A stretch of DNA of 5,768 nt, taken from an uncultured Brevundimonas sp. (GTDB lineage: Bacteria > Pseudomonadota > Alphaproteobacteria > Caulobacterales > Caulobacteraceae). The notes under the pieces are model-generated. The model searched no databases, had not been told where the DNA came from, and was given only the letters and a program-made list of their open reading frames with translations. The stretch spans positions 1-5,768 of the forward strand of contig CAMLNT010000157.1 of NCBI GenBank assembly GCA_946481425.1. Reading direction: 5' to 3'. A program made the position numbers and the translations under genes. Shown piece after piece: positions 1 to 5,768 of the stretch (positions are counted from its first letter, which is position 1; each line of letters starts with the position of its first letter).

Positions 1-415
1 ATGCAAGGTCTTGGCCGCCAATCAAGGAAATGCAGTCGTCGAACGACTCATATCGATCTCTTAAATACTTATGAATTCAACTTTCATATAGTGGTGGTCG
101 TCTAATCATTCACGAATGTAGGCGCATTATCTACGAGTCTGAAGAGTGTGATTCAATAAATGACTCAGACCGAAAATGAAATATGGCCACGGCAAAGAAA
201 CAAGCAAAAATCGCGGCAATGATGGCGCATGTTAGCTTCGTGCGAGAAGGTCTCAAGGTTGGACACTCAAAATATAGTCCATTTTCATAGTATTTCCCAT
301 CCGAAAGGGTCTGTCTACCCCTTGCCCTGTGCCGTCAAGATCGAGGGGCGTTCCTCAAAGGCTTTTGCCGTGATATCGGGTGCCAAGGTGCTGGAGCAAG
401 GCAGGGAGTGCGCTT
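1..415. other. AT-rich segment with no confident gene
   Basis: Base composition is near half A+T, unlike the GC-rich DNA from about 970 onward. No frame carries a convincing gene. At the left edge two short frames are open and may be ends of genes cut by the window: plus-strand frame ending in TAA at 62-64, and a minus-strand frame (1-76) reading YLRDRYESFDDC, which lacks a normal start codon. A 35-codon ORF at 183-290 (begins MATAKKQAKIAAMM) and a 72-codon ORF at 229-447 have ATG starts but no good ribosome binding site and no family I recognise. The second overlaps the start of the ORF at 416. All could be chance. Four GANTC sites lie at 45, 135, 150 and 162. Confidence 0.5.
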
Positions 416-829
416 TTGCAGGGCAAATTGAATCGCAAAATCAGTGAGGCGTTTGAGTATTGGATGATTGCAGAGGAATTGTACCAAGAATTGCTCGGAT
501 CCGGACTTTTAAGCCTTGCAAACACCATTGCATGCCAAGAGTCTAAGCTGCGAGAGGCGCTAATAAGCGAAATGGAATCTCTTAGACTTAAACGCAGCAT
601 TTTGGCCCTTAAGACGGATCTGAATCGAAATACAAATGATGCCGAAACTTATAATTCTATTGAATCGCGGGCTTTGAGCGTGCAAATAGAATGGTGCAAT
701 AAGCTTCTGGCCCTCGTAGACGGCAACAGAATGGATGTCCCTCAAGCTACATCTCGGCTGACTCAGGCGGCGGTTGGGATAAAACTTTGCTATCAATACG
801 CTCGCGATGCAGCCATTGAGACAAGCTAG
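416..829 (+). CDS. Hypothetical helical protein (orphan ORF in AT-rich segment)
   Basis: I do not recognise this protein and propose no function. The frame is open from 374 (after TGA at 371) to TAG at 827-829. GTG at 380 gives 149 residues but has no Shine-Dalgarno. TTG at 416 (137 residues) is preferred because AGGGAG at 403-408 sits seven bases before it. TTG 428 and ATG 464 are alternatives. The sequence is soluble, with no signal peptide or membrane segment, and looks largely alpha-helical: a stretch with EAFEYWMIAEELYQELL, then charged Leu/Glu/Arg-rich residues suggesting helical bundle or coiled coil, and Cys residues scattered without a motif. Codon use is far more AT-rich than in xseA or dnaJ, with many codons ending in A or T, consistent with acquired DNA. 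It stands alone, with the lipocalin gene converging from the right. The existence of the gene is probable, not certain. Confidence 0.45.
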   Translation: MQGKLNRKISEAFEYWMIAEELYQELLGSGLLSLANTIACQESKLREALISEMESLRLKRSILALKTDLNRNTNDAETYNSIESRALSVQIEWCNKLLALVDGNRMDVPQATSRLTQAAVGIKLCYQYARDAAIETS

Positions 830-969
830 CAAAATTCCTGCCAAATTAACGCGCGCCTGCTGGTTAAGATTAGTATATTGAGCTTTTTGCGTAACTTGAC
901 GGTAGATCGAACTTAAGTCGAAATACCCACGGATATAGTTAGCCAGATGAATTTGAACATCTGCATCTC

Positions 970-1491
970 TCAGCCTCCGATCTGGACGGCGTTGGAAGTA
1001 TTGTAGCCAAGCGCGCGCACGCGTGCGAGCAGGGCCGAGCGGTTGGCGGGGCTGGCGGAGCGGGTCCAGAGCCAGAAGTAGTTGCCGCCGGGCGTGCCCA
1101 GAATGGCCCAGGAATAGTCCTCGGCGCGGTCGAGCACCCAGAACTCCTGGCTGGCGCCGATGACGCCGGCGGCGCCGGAGCGGGCGCGGAAACGCAGGCG
1201 GTTGTTGGCGCTGTTCAGCGGCGAGACTTCGGCGCGCACCACCTGCGGGTCGCCCGAGGCGCGGCTGCAGGTGTTGACGACGTTGTAGGAGCCGCCCTCG
1301 CCGGCGGCGATGTCGATCTGCAGGCGGGTGCAGGTCGGCTGGTTCCGGTTGGGCGTGCGGGCGATCTCGTACCAGCGGCCGTCGAACTGGCTGAGGGTGA
1401 CGGCGCGCGCAGGCGCGGGCGCGTCGGCCAGGGCGGCGCCGGCGAATACGGTCAGGGCCGCGGCGGCGGCAATGAGCTTGATCGGCTTCAT
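970..1491 (-). CDS. Secreted lipocalin family protein (Blc-like)
   Basis: A 173-residue exported beta-barrel protein of the bacterial lipocalin (Blc/apolipoprotein D-like) family, whose members bind lipids or other small hydrophobic ligands. Seen: a signal peptide with Lys at 2 and 5, a hydrophobic Ala-rich core, and an Ala-Leu-Ala site predicting cleavage after residue 22; the hallmark GRWYEIAR at 38-45; the central EFWVLDRAEDYSWAILG (116-132) and NYFWLWTRS (137-145), which match the conserved strands before the final helix; and a C-terminal helix with ALLARVRALGYN. Unlike Escherichia coli Blc it has no lipobox cysteine, so it should be soluble in the periplasm. Cys54 and Cys75 could form a disulfide. 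The start is set by AAGGAA (plus 1497-1502) five bases before ATG. It is transcribed away from xseA, and its ligand is unknown. Family assignment is firm. Confidence 0.9.
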   Translation of the reverse strand: MKPIKLIAAAAALTVFAGAALADAPAPARAVTLSQFDGRWYEIARTPNRNQPTCTRLQIDIAAGEGGSYNVVNTCSRASGDPQVVRAEVSPLNSANNRLRFRARSGAAGVIGASQEFWVLDRAEDYSWAILGTPGGNYFWLWTRSASPANRSALLARVRALGYNTSNAVQIGG

Positions 1492-1588
1492 GACGGTTCC
1501 TTGCGATGCGACCTCGAACAGAGATAGCTACGCCTCGACCTCCCTATAAGATGCAAGCTTGGCGTCATTTGGGCGCAGTGACCTTTCG
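1492..1588. promoter_or_regulatory. Divergent promoter region, lipocalin / xseA
   Basis: This 97-base spacer must hold the promoters of two divergent genes. On the minus strand, GCTATCTC (plus 1521-1528) matches the Caulobacter housekeeping -10 pattern GCTANAWC at all but one position and lies about 30 bases before the lipocalin ATG; no good TTGAC-type -35 box sits at the expected distance. On the plus strand, TATAAG at 1545-1550 is the only -10-like element before xseA, also without a clear -35. The region is less GC-rich than the flanking genes. Exact start sites are inference. Confidence 0.3.
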
Positions 1589-3148
1589 ATGACAGACACC
1601 TCGCCCCCCGGAGACAACGCCCCGCCCTTCTCGGTTTCGGAGCTGTCGCAGGCGCTCAAGCGGACGGTCGAGGACCGGTTCGGCTATGTGCGGCTGAGGG
1701 GCGAAATCTCCAAGGTCACGCGCCACGCGTCCGGGCACATCTATCTGACCATGAAGGACGAGAACGCCGCCATCGACGGCGTGATCTGGCGCGGCGTGGT
1801 CTCGCGGCTCGACTGCCAGCCCGAGCAGGGGCTGGAGGTGATCGTCACCGGCAAGATCACGACCTATCCGGCCCGGTCGTCTTACCAGATGGTGATCGAA
1901 AGCATGGAGCCGGCGGGTGTGGGCGCGCTTCTGGCCCAGCTCGAGCGGCTGAAGGCGCAGCTGAAGTCCGAGGGCCTGTTCGATCCGGCGAGGAAGAAAC
2001 CGATCCCGTCCGTGCCCGCCGTGGTGGGGGTGATCACCTCGCCGACGGGCGCGGTGATCCGCGACATCCTGCACCGCATCCGCGACCGCTGGCCGTGCCG
2101 GGTTCTGGTGTGGCCGTGCGTGGTGCAGGGGGACCGGGCGGCAAGCCAGGTCGCAGAGGCCGTACGGGGATTTGCCGCGCTTGAGCCGGACGGGGCGATC
2201 CCGCGCCCGGACGTCCTGATCGTGGCGCGCGGCGGCGGCTCTATCGAAGACCTGTGGCCCTTCAACGACGAGGCGCTGGCCCGGGCGGTGGCGGACTGTC
2301 CGCTGCCGGTGATCTCGGCGGTGGGACACGAGACCGACACGACCCTGATCGATTTCGTGTCCGACCGGCGCGCGCCGACGCCGACGGCGGCGGCCGAGAT
2401 GGCGACGCCGGTACTGACCGACCTGAAGGCCATGACGGCCGACCACGAGCGCAGGCTGCAACGGGCGGCCGGGCGGACGATTGAGGTGCGGCGCATCGCC
2501 CTGACCGGCGCGGTCGGGCGGATGCCGTCGATGGCAGACCTGTTCGGGCGCCGGGAACAGCGGCTGGATCAGGCCGCGGCGCGGCTGGCGTCGGGCCTGT
2601 CGGCCCATGTGGCGGCGCATGACCGGCGGCTGGCCGCGGTGGCGGCTCGGCTGACCCCGCAGGTCCTGACCCGCCCGATCGACCGGCAGGCGGAACGGCT
2701 GGAGGCGCTGGACCGGCGTGCGACCCAGGCGCTGCGGCAGGAGTTGCGGGCTCGCGAGCGGCAACTGGAGACTCTGGGCAGGCGGCTGCCCTCGCTGGAT
2801 CGGCCGATCCGTCAGGCGACCGGGCGGCTGGACGAACTGGAGGGCCGGGCGCGCCGGGCGCTGGACCGGCTGTCGGGGCGGCAGGCCGAGCGGCTGGACC
2901 GGGTCGGACGGCTTCTGGTCTCGCTGGACCCCAAGGGTCCGATGGATCGCGGCTTCGCGCTGGTGACGCGTAGCGACGGATCGCTGGTCCGGTCGGCGGC
3001 CTCGTTGTCGGCTGGCGAGGCTTTGTCGCTTCAGTTTCGGCATGATGCGGCGGCCGTGACTGTGGACGGCGAAGGCGCGCCGCCGCGACCGGCGCCCGCC
3101 AAGTCCAGGCCCAAGCCGCCGCCGGCCGGGCAGGGGGACCTGTTCTGA
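1589..3148 (+). CDS. xseA: Exodeoxyribonuclease VII large subunit
   Basis: Catalytic large subunit of exonuclease VII, which with several copies of the small subunit XseB degrades single-stranded DNA from both ends to short oligonucleotides and acts in repair and mutation avoidance in the cytoplasm. The protein has 519 residues from ATG 1589; a TTG at 1559 would add ten, but the ATG product begins like its relatives. Seen in order: N-terminal OB fold (about 14-108, with [10 protein letters not shown]), catalytic domain with [11 protein letters not shown] (150-160), [13 protein letters not shown] (213-225) and [25 protein letters not shown] (starting at 246). D159, R214, H247 and D250 fall where the essential residues of the E. 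coli enzyme (D155, R205, H238, D241) lie. Residues 282-445 form a long Arg/Leu-rich helical region with repeated RLxxL units. A conserved GFALV strand region (455 on) and a Pro-rich tail ending QGDLF follow. It is longer than the 456-residue E. coli protein. XseB is not in the window. The stop overlaps the broken gene behind it. Confidence 0.97.
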   Translation: MTDTSPPGDNAPPFSVSELSQALKRTVEDRFGYVRLRGEISKVTRHASGHIYLTMKDENAAIDGVIWRGVVSRLDCQPEQGLEVIVTGKITTYPARSSYQMVIESMEPAGVGALLAQLERLKAQLKSEGLFDPARKKPIPSVPAVVGVITSPTGAVIRDILHRIRDRWPCRVLVWPCVVQGDRAASQVAEAVRGFAALEPDGAIPRPDVLIVARGGGSIEDLWPFNDEALARAVADCPLPVISAVGHETDTTLIDFVSDRRAPTPTAAAEMATPVLTDLKAMTADHERRLQRAAGRTIEVRRIALTGAVGRMPSMADLFGRREQRLDQAAARLASGLSAHVAAHDRRLAAVAARLTPQVLTRPIDRQAERLEALDRRATQALRQELRARERQLETLGRRLPSLDRPIRQATGRLDELEGRARRALDRLSGRQAERLDRVGRLLVSLDPKGPMDRGFALVTRSDGSLVRSAASLSAGEALSLQFRHDAAAVTVDGEGAPPRPAPAKSRPKPPPAGQGDLF

Positions 3149-3463
3149 GCAGCCATCCCTATTTCGACGCCCTGCTGACGGCGCCGGACGATGCGCCGCG
3201 CATCACGGTCGCGCGGGCGCGGGGGCGCGAGGTCCTGACGGCGGGCGACCTGAGGGCGGCGTGCCGGGGCGCGGCCGGCGGGTTGTCCCCCGGCGGACGT
3301 GGGGCTGGCCGATATCGGGCTGCTGTTGCTGCAACAAGCAGGACCGATCCTGGCGTTCCTGGGCACGCAGGTAGCGGGGCGGCTCGACTTTCCTGCTGCT
3401 GCCCAGTCCTCGGCAGGGCCGGGATGCCTAGCGCGCCTCGCACGCGATAGTTATCGATCATAA
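3145..3463 (+). pseudogene. Frameshifted gene remnant behind xseA, possibly acyl-CoA synthetase N-terminus
   Basis: Frame 1 from CTG 3145 reads [19 protein letters not shown], then ITVARARGREVLTAGDLRAA, and turns to nonsense after the C-run at 3287-3291. Removing one C joins it to frame 2, which reads LSPADVGLADIGLLLLQQ and then AGPILAFLGTQVAGRLDF. That pattern (FDALL, a GR.LT.GDL element, an ADVG turn, a hydrophobic strand, AFLG..VAG) resembles the start of AMP-forming acyl-CoA synthetases, but no catalytic motif survives, so the family is a guess. A Shine-Dalgarno-like AGGGGGA (3132-3138) precedes CTG 3145 by six bases, and CTG overlaps the xseA stop as CTGA, the place where an ATGA or GTGA start would be expected. 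The frame ends at TAA 3461-3463. It may be a decayed second gene of an xseA operon; the C-run could also be a sequencing error, but the gene is truncated in either case. Confidence 0.4.
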
Positions 3464-3791
3464 AAAGCCTAACGGTGGGGACGATGTCGCAACCCTGACC
3501 GTCAAGGTCTGGCAGACACCGAGCGGCTGGGGCTTCCGATAGGCTTGGTGTCCGGGAGCAACTCCCGTCGGCAGCAAAGCTTGGTCACGTCGAGGCTGAA
3601 GACGCGCGCAGTCTCCTATGGGCGGTGATGGCGCGGCTAACGCCGATCCGGCAGCGCATGATCTTACGCTGACCCCGGTGGCGGCGCAGCTAACGCCGCA
3701 GGGGCGGACCCAGCCGATCGTCCGACATCGGGTGCGGCTAGGGGAACTGAACTGGCGCGCTCGCGTCGTCTGGCAGTCAGCTCAAACTGCT
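3464..3791. other. Region without an intact gene between convergent units
   Basis: No frame on either strand has a start, ribosome binding site and recognisable protein. On the plus strand a short frame ending at TAG 3540-3542 reads KPNGGDDVATLTVKVW and could be the tail of a lost gene, but it has no start codon. A perfect 6-bp hairpin with a 3-base loop (CGGGAG/CTCCCG, 3553-3567) has no T-run on either side, so it is a poor terminator candidate. Two 16-base copies differing at one position (3630-3645 and 3683-3698, core CTAACGCCG) are 53 bases apart. The xseA-side and dnaK-side transcripts must both end here, yet I see no classic terminator. Confidence 0.45.
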
Positions 3792-3986
3792 TTAGGCTCG
3801 CAGCCGGGCAACCGCCATCACGACAAGGGTGCAGACGAGCAATATGGGCCAAGCAAGGGCGTAGCCTGCGGCGGGTGTCCATGCTTCGCTGTATGGCATT
3901 GGATCAGGTCCCTTCCTCACGAAAAAGATGATGAGACCCCAAGTACAAGCAACACCAATCGTATAGATCGCCAAAACGGCCAGCAT
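3792..3986 (-). CDS. Small two-helix membrane protein downstream of dnaJ
   Basis: A 64-residue protein that I cannot assign to a family. Evidence for a real gene: ATG at 3984-3986 is preceded by GAAGGGGAA (plus 3991-3999), a strong ribosome binding site at good spacing; the frame opens 32 bases after the dnaJ stop on the same strand; and the product has sensible architecture. Residues about 2-22 (LAVLAIYTIGVACTWGLII) and 41-61 (YALAWPILLVCTLVVMAVA) form two transmembrane helices joined by a polar loop of about 18 residues (RKGPDPMPYSEAWTPAAG). The C-terminus RLRA and the loop start VRKG are positive. Both helices contain one Cys and one Trp. By position it is the third gene of the dnaK-dnaJ operon and may share heat-shock expression, but a link to chaperone work is only inference. 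Its codons are less GC-rich than those of dnaJ. The overlapping plus-strand frame (3618-4022) is a shadow. Confidence 0.7.
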   Translation of the reverse strand: MLAVLAIYTIGVACTWGLIIFFVRKGPDPMPYSEAWTPAAGYALAWPILLVCTLVVMAVARLRA

Positions 3987-4018
3987 CGGCTTCCCCTTCA
4001 GTGGCCTCAACCGCAGCC

Positions 4019-5194
4019 CTAGGCGTTGCCTTCGGTCAGGTCGGACCAGAAGGTCCGGGCCTTCTTGAAGAAGCCGGCGTGGCGCGGTTGCTGCTTGTCG
4101 CCACAGGTGTCGCAGAGCTCGCGCATGAGCTCCTTCTGACGGGCCGTGAGGTTGGTCGGGGTTTCGACGAACAGCTCGACCACGAGGTCGCCGCGACGGC
4201 GGCCCTGGAGGTCGGGCATGCCCTTGCCGCGGATGCGGACGGTCTTGCCGGTCTGGGAGCCTTCCTCGACACGGACGGTCGACCGGCACTCGCCGTCGCA
4301 GCCCTCAGAGGTGAGGCAGGGCGCCTCGATCTCACCGCCCAGGGCCGCGATCGGCATGGGGACGGGCACGGTGACCAGAAGATCCAGCCCGTCGCGCTCG
4401 AACAGGTCGTGCGGCTTGACCGACAGGAAGACATAGAGGTCGCCGCGCGGGCCGCCCCGGCGGCCGACATCGCCCTCGCCGGTCAGACGGATGCGCGAGC
4501 CGTCGTCGACGCCTGCGGGCACCTTGAGGGACAGGGTGCGGGTTTTCCGAACCTGACCCTGGCCATGGCAGCTCTTGCAGATGTCGGCCTCGGCCAGACG
4601 GCGGCCCTGGCCGCCGCAGGTCGGGCAGGTGCGCTCGACCTGGAAGAAGCCGTTGGCGGCGCGCACGCGGCCCTGGCCGTTGCAGGTGGTGCAGGTCTGG
4701 GGCTGGGCGCCCGGCTTGGCGCCGGAGCCCGAGCAGGGCTCGCAGACGGCGGCTGTGGCCACGTCGATCTCGACCTCGGCGCCGCGATAGGCCTGCTCCA
4801 GCGAGATCTCGAGGTCGTGGCGCAGGTCCTGCCCGCGCTGGGGCCCGGCCCGGCGGGTCTGCTGCGCGCGGTTGAACATGTCCCCGAAGGCGTCGCCGAA
4901 GACCTGGGAGAAGATGTCGTTGATGTCCTGGGGGCCGCCCGAGAAGCCGCCGCCCATGCCGCCCATGCCGCTGACGCCTTCGGGACCGAACCGGTCATAG
5001 GCCGCGCGTTTCTGGGGATCGGAGAGGACCGAGTAAGCCTCGTTGATCTCCTTGAACTTGGCCATGGCGTCTTCGCAGCCGCCGTTGCGATCCGGATGGT
5101 GCTCCATCGCCTTCTTGCGGAAGGCGGCCTTCAGCGCTGCGGCGTCGGCGTCGCGACCGACGCCGAGAAGTTCGTAATAGTCCTGCGTCGCCAT
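4019..5194 (-). CDS. dnaJ: Chaperone protein DnaJ (Hsp40, type A)
   Basis: Co-chaperone that binds unfolded proteins, passes them to DnaK and triggers DnaK ATP hydrolysis through its J-domain; cytoplasmic. The 391-residue protein is full length for the family. Seen: J-domain (residues 4-69) with the HPD motif at 33-35 and KFKEINEAYSVLSD; a short Gly/Phe-rich linker (about 69-108) containing DIFSQVFGDAFGDMF; the zinc domain with all four CxxCxGxG motifs starting at C151, C168, C190 and C206; and two C-terminal substrate-binding beta domains with GDLYVFLSVKPHDLFERDG and GKTVRIRGKGMP. Odd: a Cys-containing insertion CLTSEGCDGEC (293-303) and CDTC (361-364) outside the zinc domain. The start ATG has only a weak AGGG, 11 bases upstream. 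dnaK lies 59 bases upstream on the same strand and the small membrane protein gene 32 bases downstream. Confidence 0.98.
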   Translation of the reverse strand: MATQDYYELLGVGRDADAAALKAAFRKKAMEHHPDRNGGCEDAMAKFKEINEAYSVLSDPQKRAAYDRFGPEGVSGMGGMGGGFSGGPQDINDIFSQVFGDAFGDMFNRAQQTRRAGPQRGQDLRHDLEISLEQAYRGAEVEIDVATAAVCEPCSGSGAKPGAQPQTCTTCNGQGRVRAANGFFQVERTCPTCGGQGRRLAEADICKSCHGQGQVRKTRTLSLKVPAGVDDGSRIRLTGEGDVGRRGGPRGDLYVFLSVKPHDLFERDGLDLLVTVPVPMPIAALGGEIEAPCLTSEGCDGECRSTVRVEEGSQTGKTVRIRGKGMPDLQGRRRGDLVVELFVETPTNLTARQKELMRELCDTCGDKQQPRHAGFFKKARTFWSDLTEGNA

Positions 5195-5218
5195 GACCCG
5201 TTACGCCCTGAAAGGGTC
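5195..5218 (-). promoter_or_regulatory. dnaJ leader with alternative short hairpins over the ribosome binding site
   Basis: The 24 bases directly before the dnaJ ATG can fold in two exclusive ways in the transcript. CCCU pairs with AGGG across a UUC loop, covering the only Shine-Dalgarno-like element. Alternatively GACCC pairs with GGGUC, which touches the start codon, leaving AGGG in a 14-base loop. Both use the same CCC. Stems of four and five pairs are weak, so a role in tuning or heat-sensing of dnaJ translation is speculative. Confidence 0.25.
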
Positions 5219-5219
5219 G

Positions 5220-5245
5220 GCCCGCCCGGCGGATGCCGGGCGGGC
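5220..5245 (-). terminator. Hairpin in the dnaK-dnaJ spacer, possible attenuator
   Basis: Perfect inverted repeat: GCCCGCCCGGC (5220-5230), four-base loop GGAT, GCCGGGCGGGC (5235-5245), an all-GC stem of 11 pairs starting eight bases after the dnaK stop. On the dnaK strand it is followed by CGACCCTTTC, with only three T, so it lacks the U-run of an intrinsic terminator. It more likely causes partial termination or protects the dnaK mRNA 3' end from exonucleases, giving less DnaJ than DnaK, which is known for dnaKJ operons. The stem is certain; the role is inferred. Confidence 0.5.
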
Positions 5246-5253
5246 GCCCTGGA

Positions 5254-5768
<515 letters not shown>

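Noticed and set aside
183..290. 35-codon ORF MATAKKQAKIAAMM, faintly like small DUF6496-type proteins
   Set aside because: The similarity stops after the first dozen residues, the conserved QAIAIALSEA-type ending is absent, and no ribosome binding site is present.
944..963. Inverted repeat CAGATG/CATCTG behind the lipocalin gene, possible terminator
   Set aside because: Only six pairs with an eight-base loop and no T-run on the lipocalin strand.
1551..1592. 13-codon ORF overlapping the xseA start as ATGA, a possible leader peptide
   Set aside because: It has no ribosome binding site and no attenuator-like hairpin; the overlap is probably chance.
1565..3043. A 492-codon open frame on the minus strand opposite xseA
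   Set aside because: It is rich in Arg, Pro, His and Gln, has no domain, and lies wholly against a certain gene; such long shadows are normal in GC-rich DNA.
3159..3461. A minus-strand frame opposite the broken gene, beginning MIDNYRVRG
   Set aside because: Its Arg/Pro/Ala-rich composition is that of a shadow of the GC-rich plus strand, and it has no ribosome binding site.
3467..3473. GCCTAAC, which looks like an integron attC core (RYYYAAC)
   Set aside because: No matching GTTRRRY partner or hairpin arms follow within attC distance.
3618..4022. A 134-codon plus-strand frame
   Set aside because: It overlaps the small membrane protein and the dnaJ end on the other strand, has no ribosome binding site, and its sequence is low-quality Pro/Gln/Asn-rich.

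Overview
The window is mostly high-GC DNA (about two thirds G+C) and looks like an alphaproteobacterium of the Caulobacterales, with Brevundimonas the best guess. The reasons are the GC-rich codon use, a dnaK-then-dnaJ operon, an XseA with a long Arg/Leu-rich helical region, and near absence of the methylation motif GANTC from the core genes. The genus is inferred from style, not from a database match.

Layout: Bases 1 to about 960 are clearly AT-richer than the rest and hold no recognisable housekeeping gene, only one reasonable orphan ORF (416-829, unknown helical protein). This segment holds ten GANTC sites, against one in the other 4.8 kb, so it is probably foreign or fast-evolving DNA. 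Next come a secreted lipocalin (970-1491, minus) and, divergent from it across a 97-base spacer, xseA (1589-3148, plus), the large subunit of exonuclease VII.

Directly behind xseA, and overlapping its stop codon by the pattern CTGA, is the start of a second gene that has lost its reading frame at a run of five C (3287-3291) and decays after about 100 codons. It faintly resembles the N-terminus of an AMP-forming acyl-CoA synthetase. From there to 3791 I find no intact gene.

The right part is the minus-strand dnaK-dnaJ heat-shock operon, read from the right edge: the last 170 residues of DnaK, a 59-base spacer with a perfect 11-bp hairpin, complete DnaJ, then, after 32 bases, a 64-residue two-helix membrane protein with a strong ribosome binding site that is easily missed because it is short. 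DnaJ delivers substrates to DnaK and stimulates its ATPase. The small membrane protein is the operon's only unknown.

I found no CRISPR array, tRNA, rRNA, intact insertion sequence or clear defence system. The points most worth following are the small protein behind dnaJ, the GANTC cluster in the AT-rich segment, the broken gene behind xseA, and the clamp-like C-terminus of XseA.
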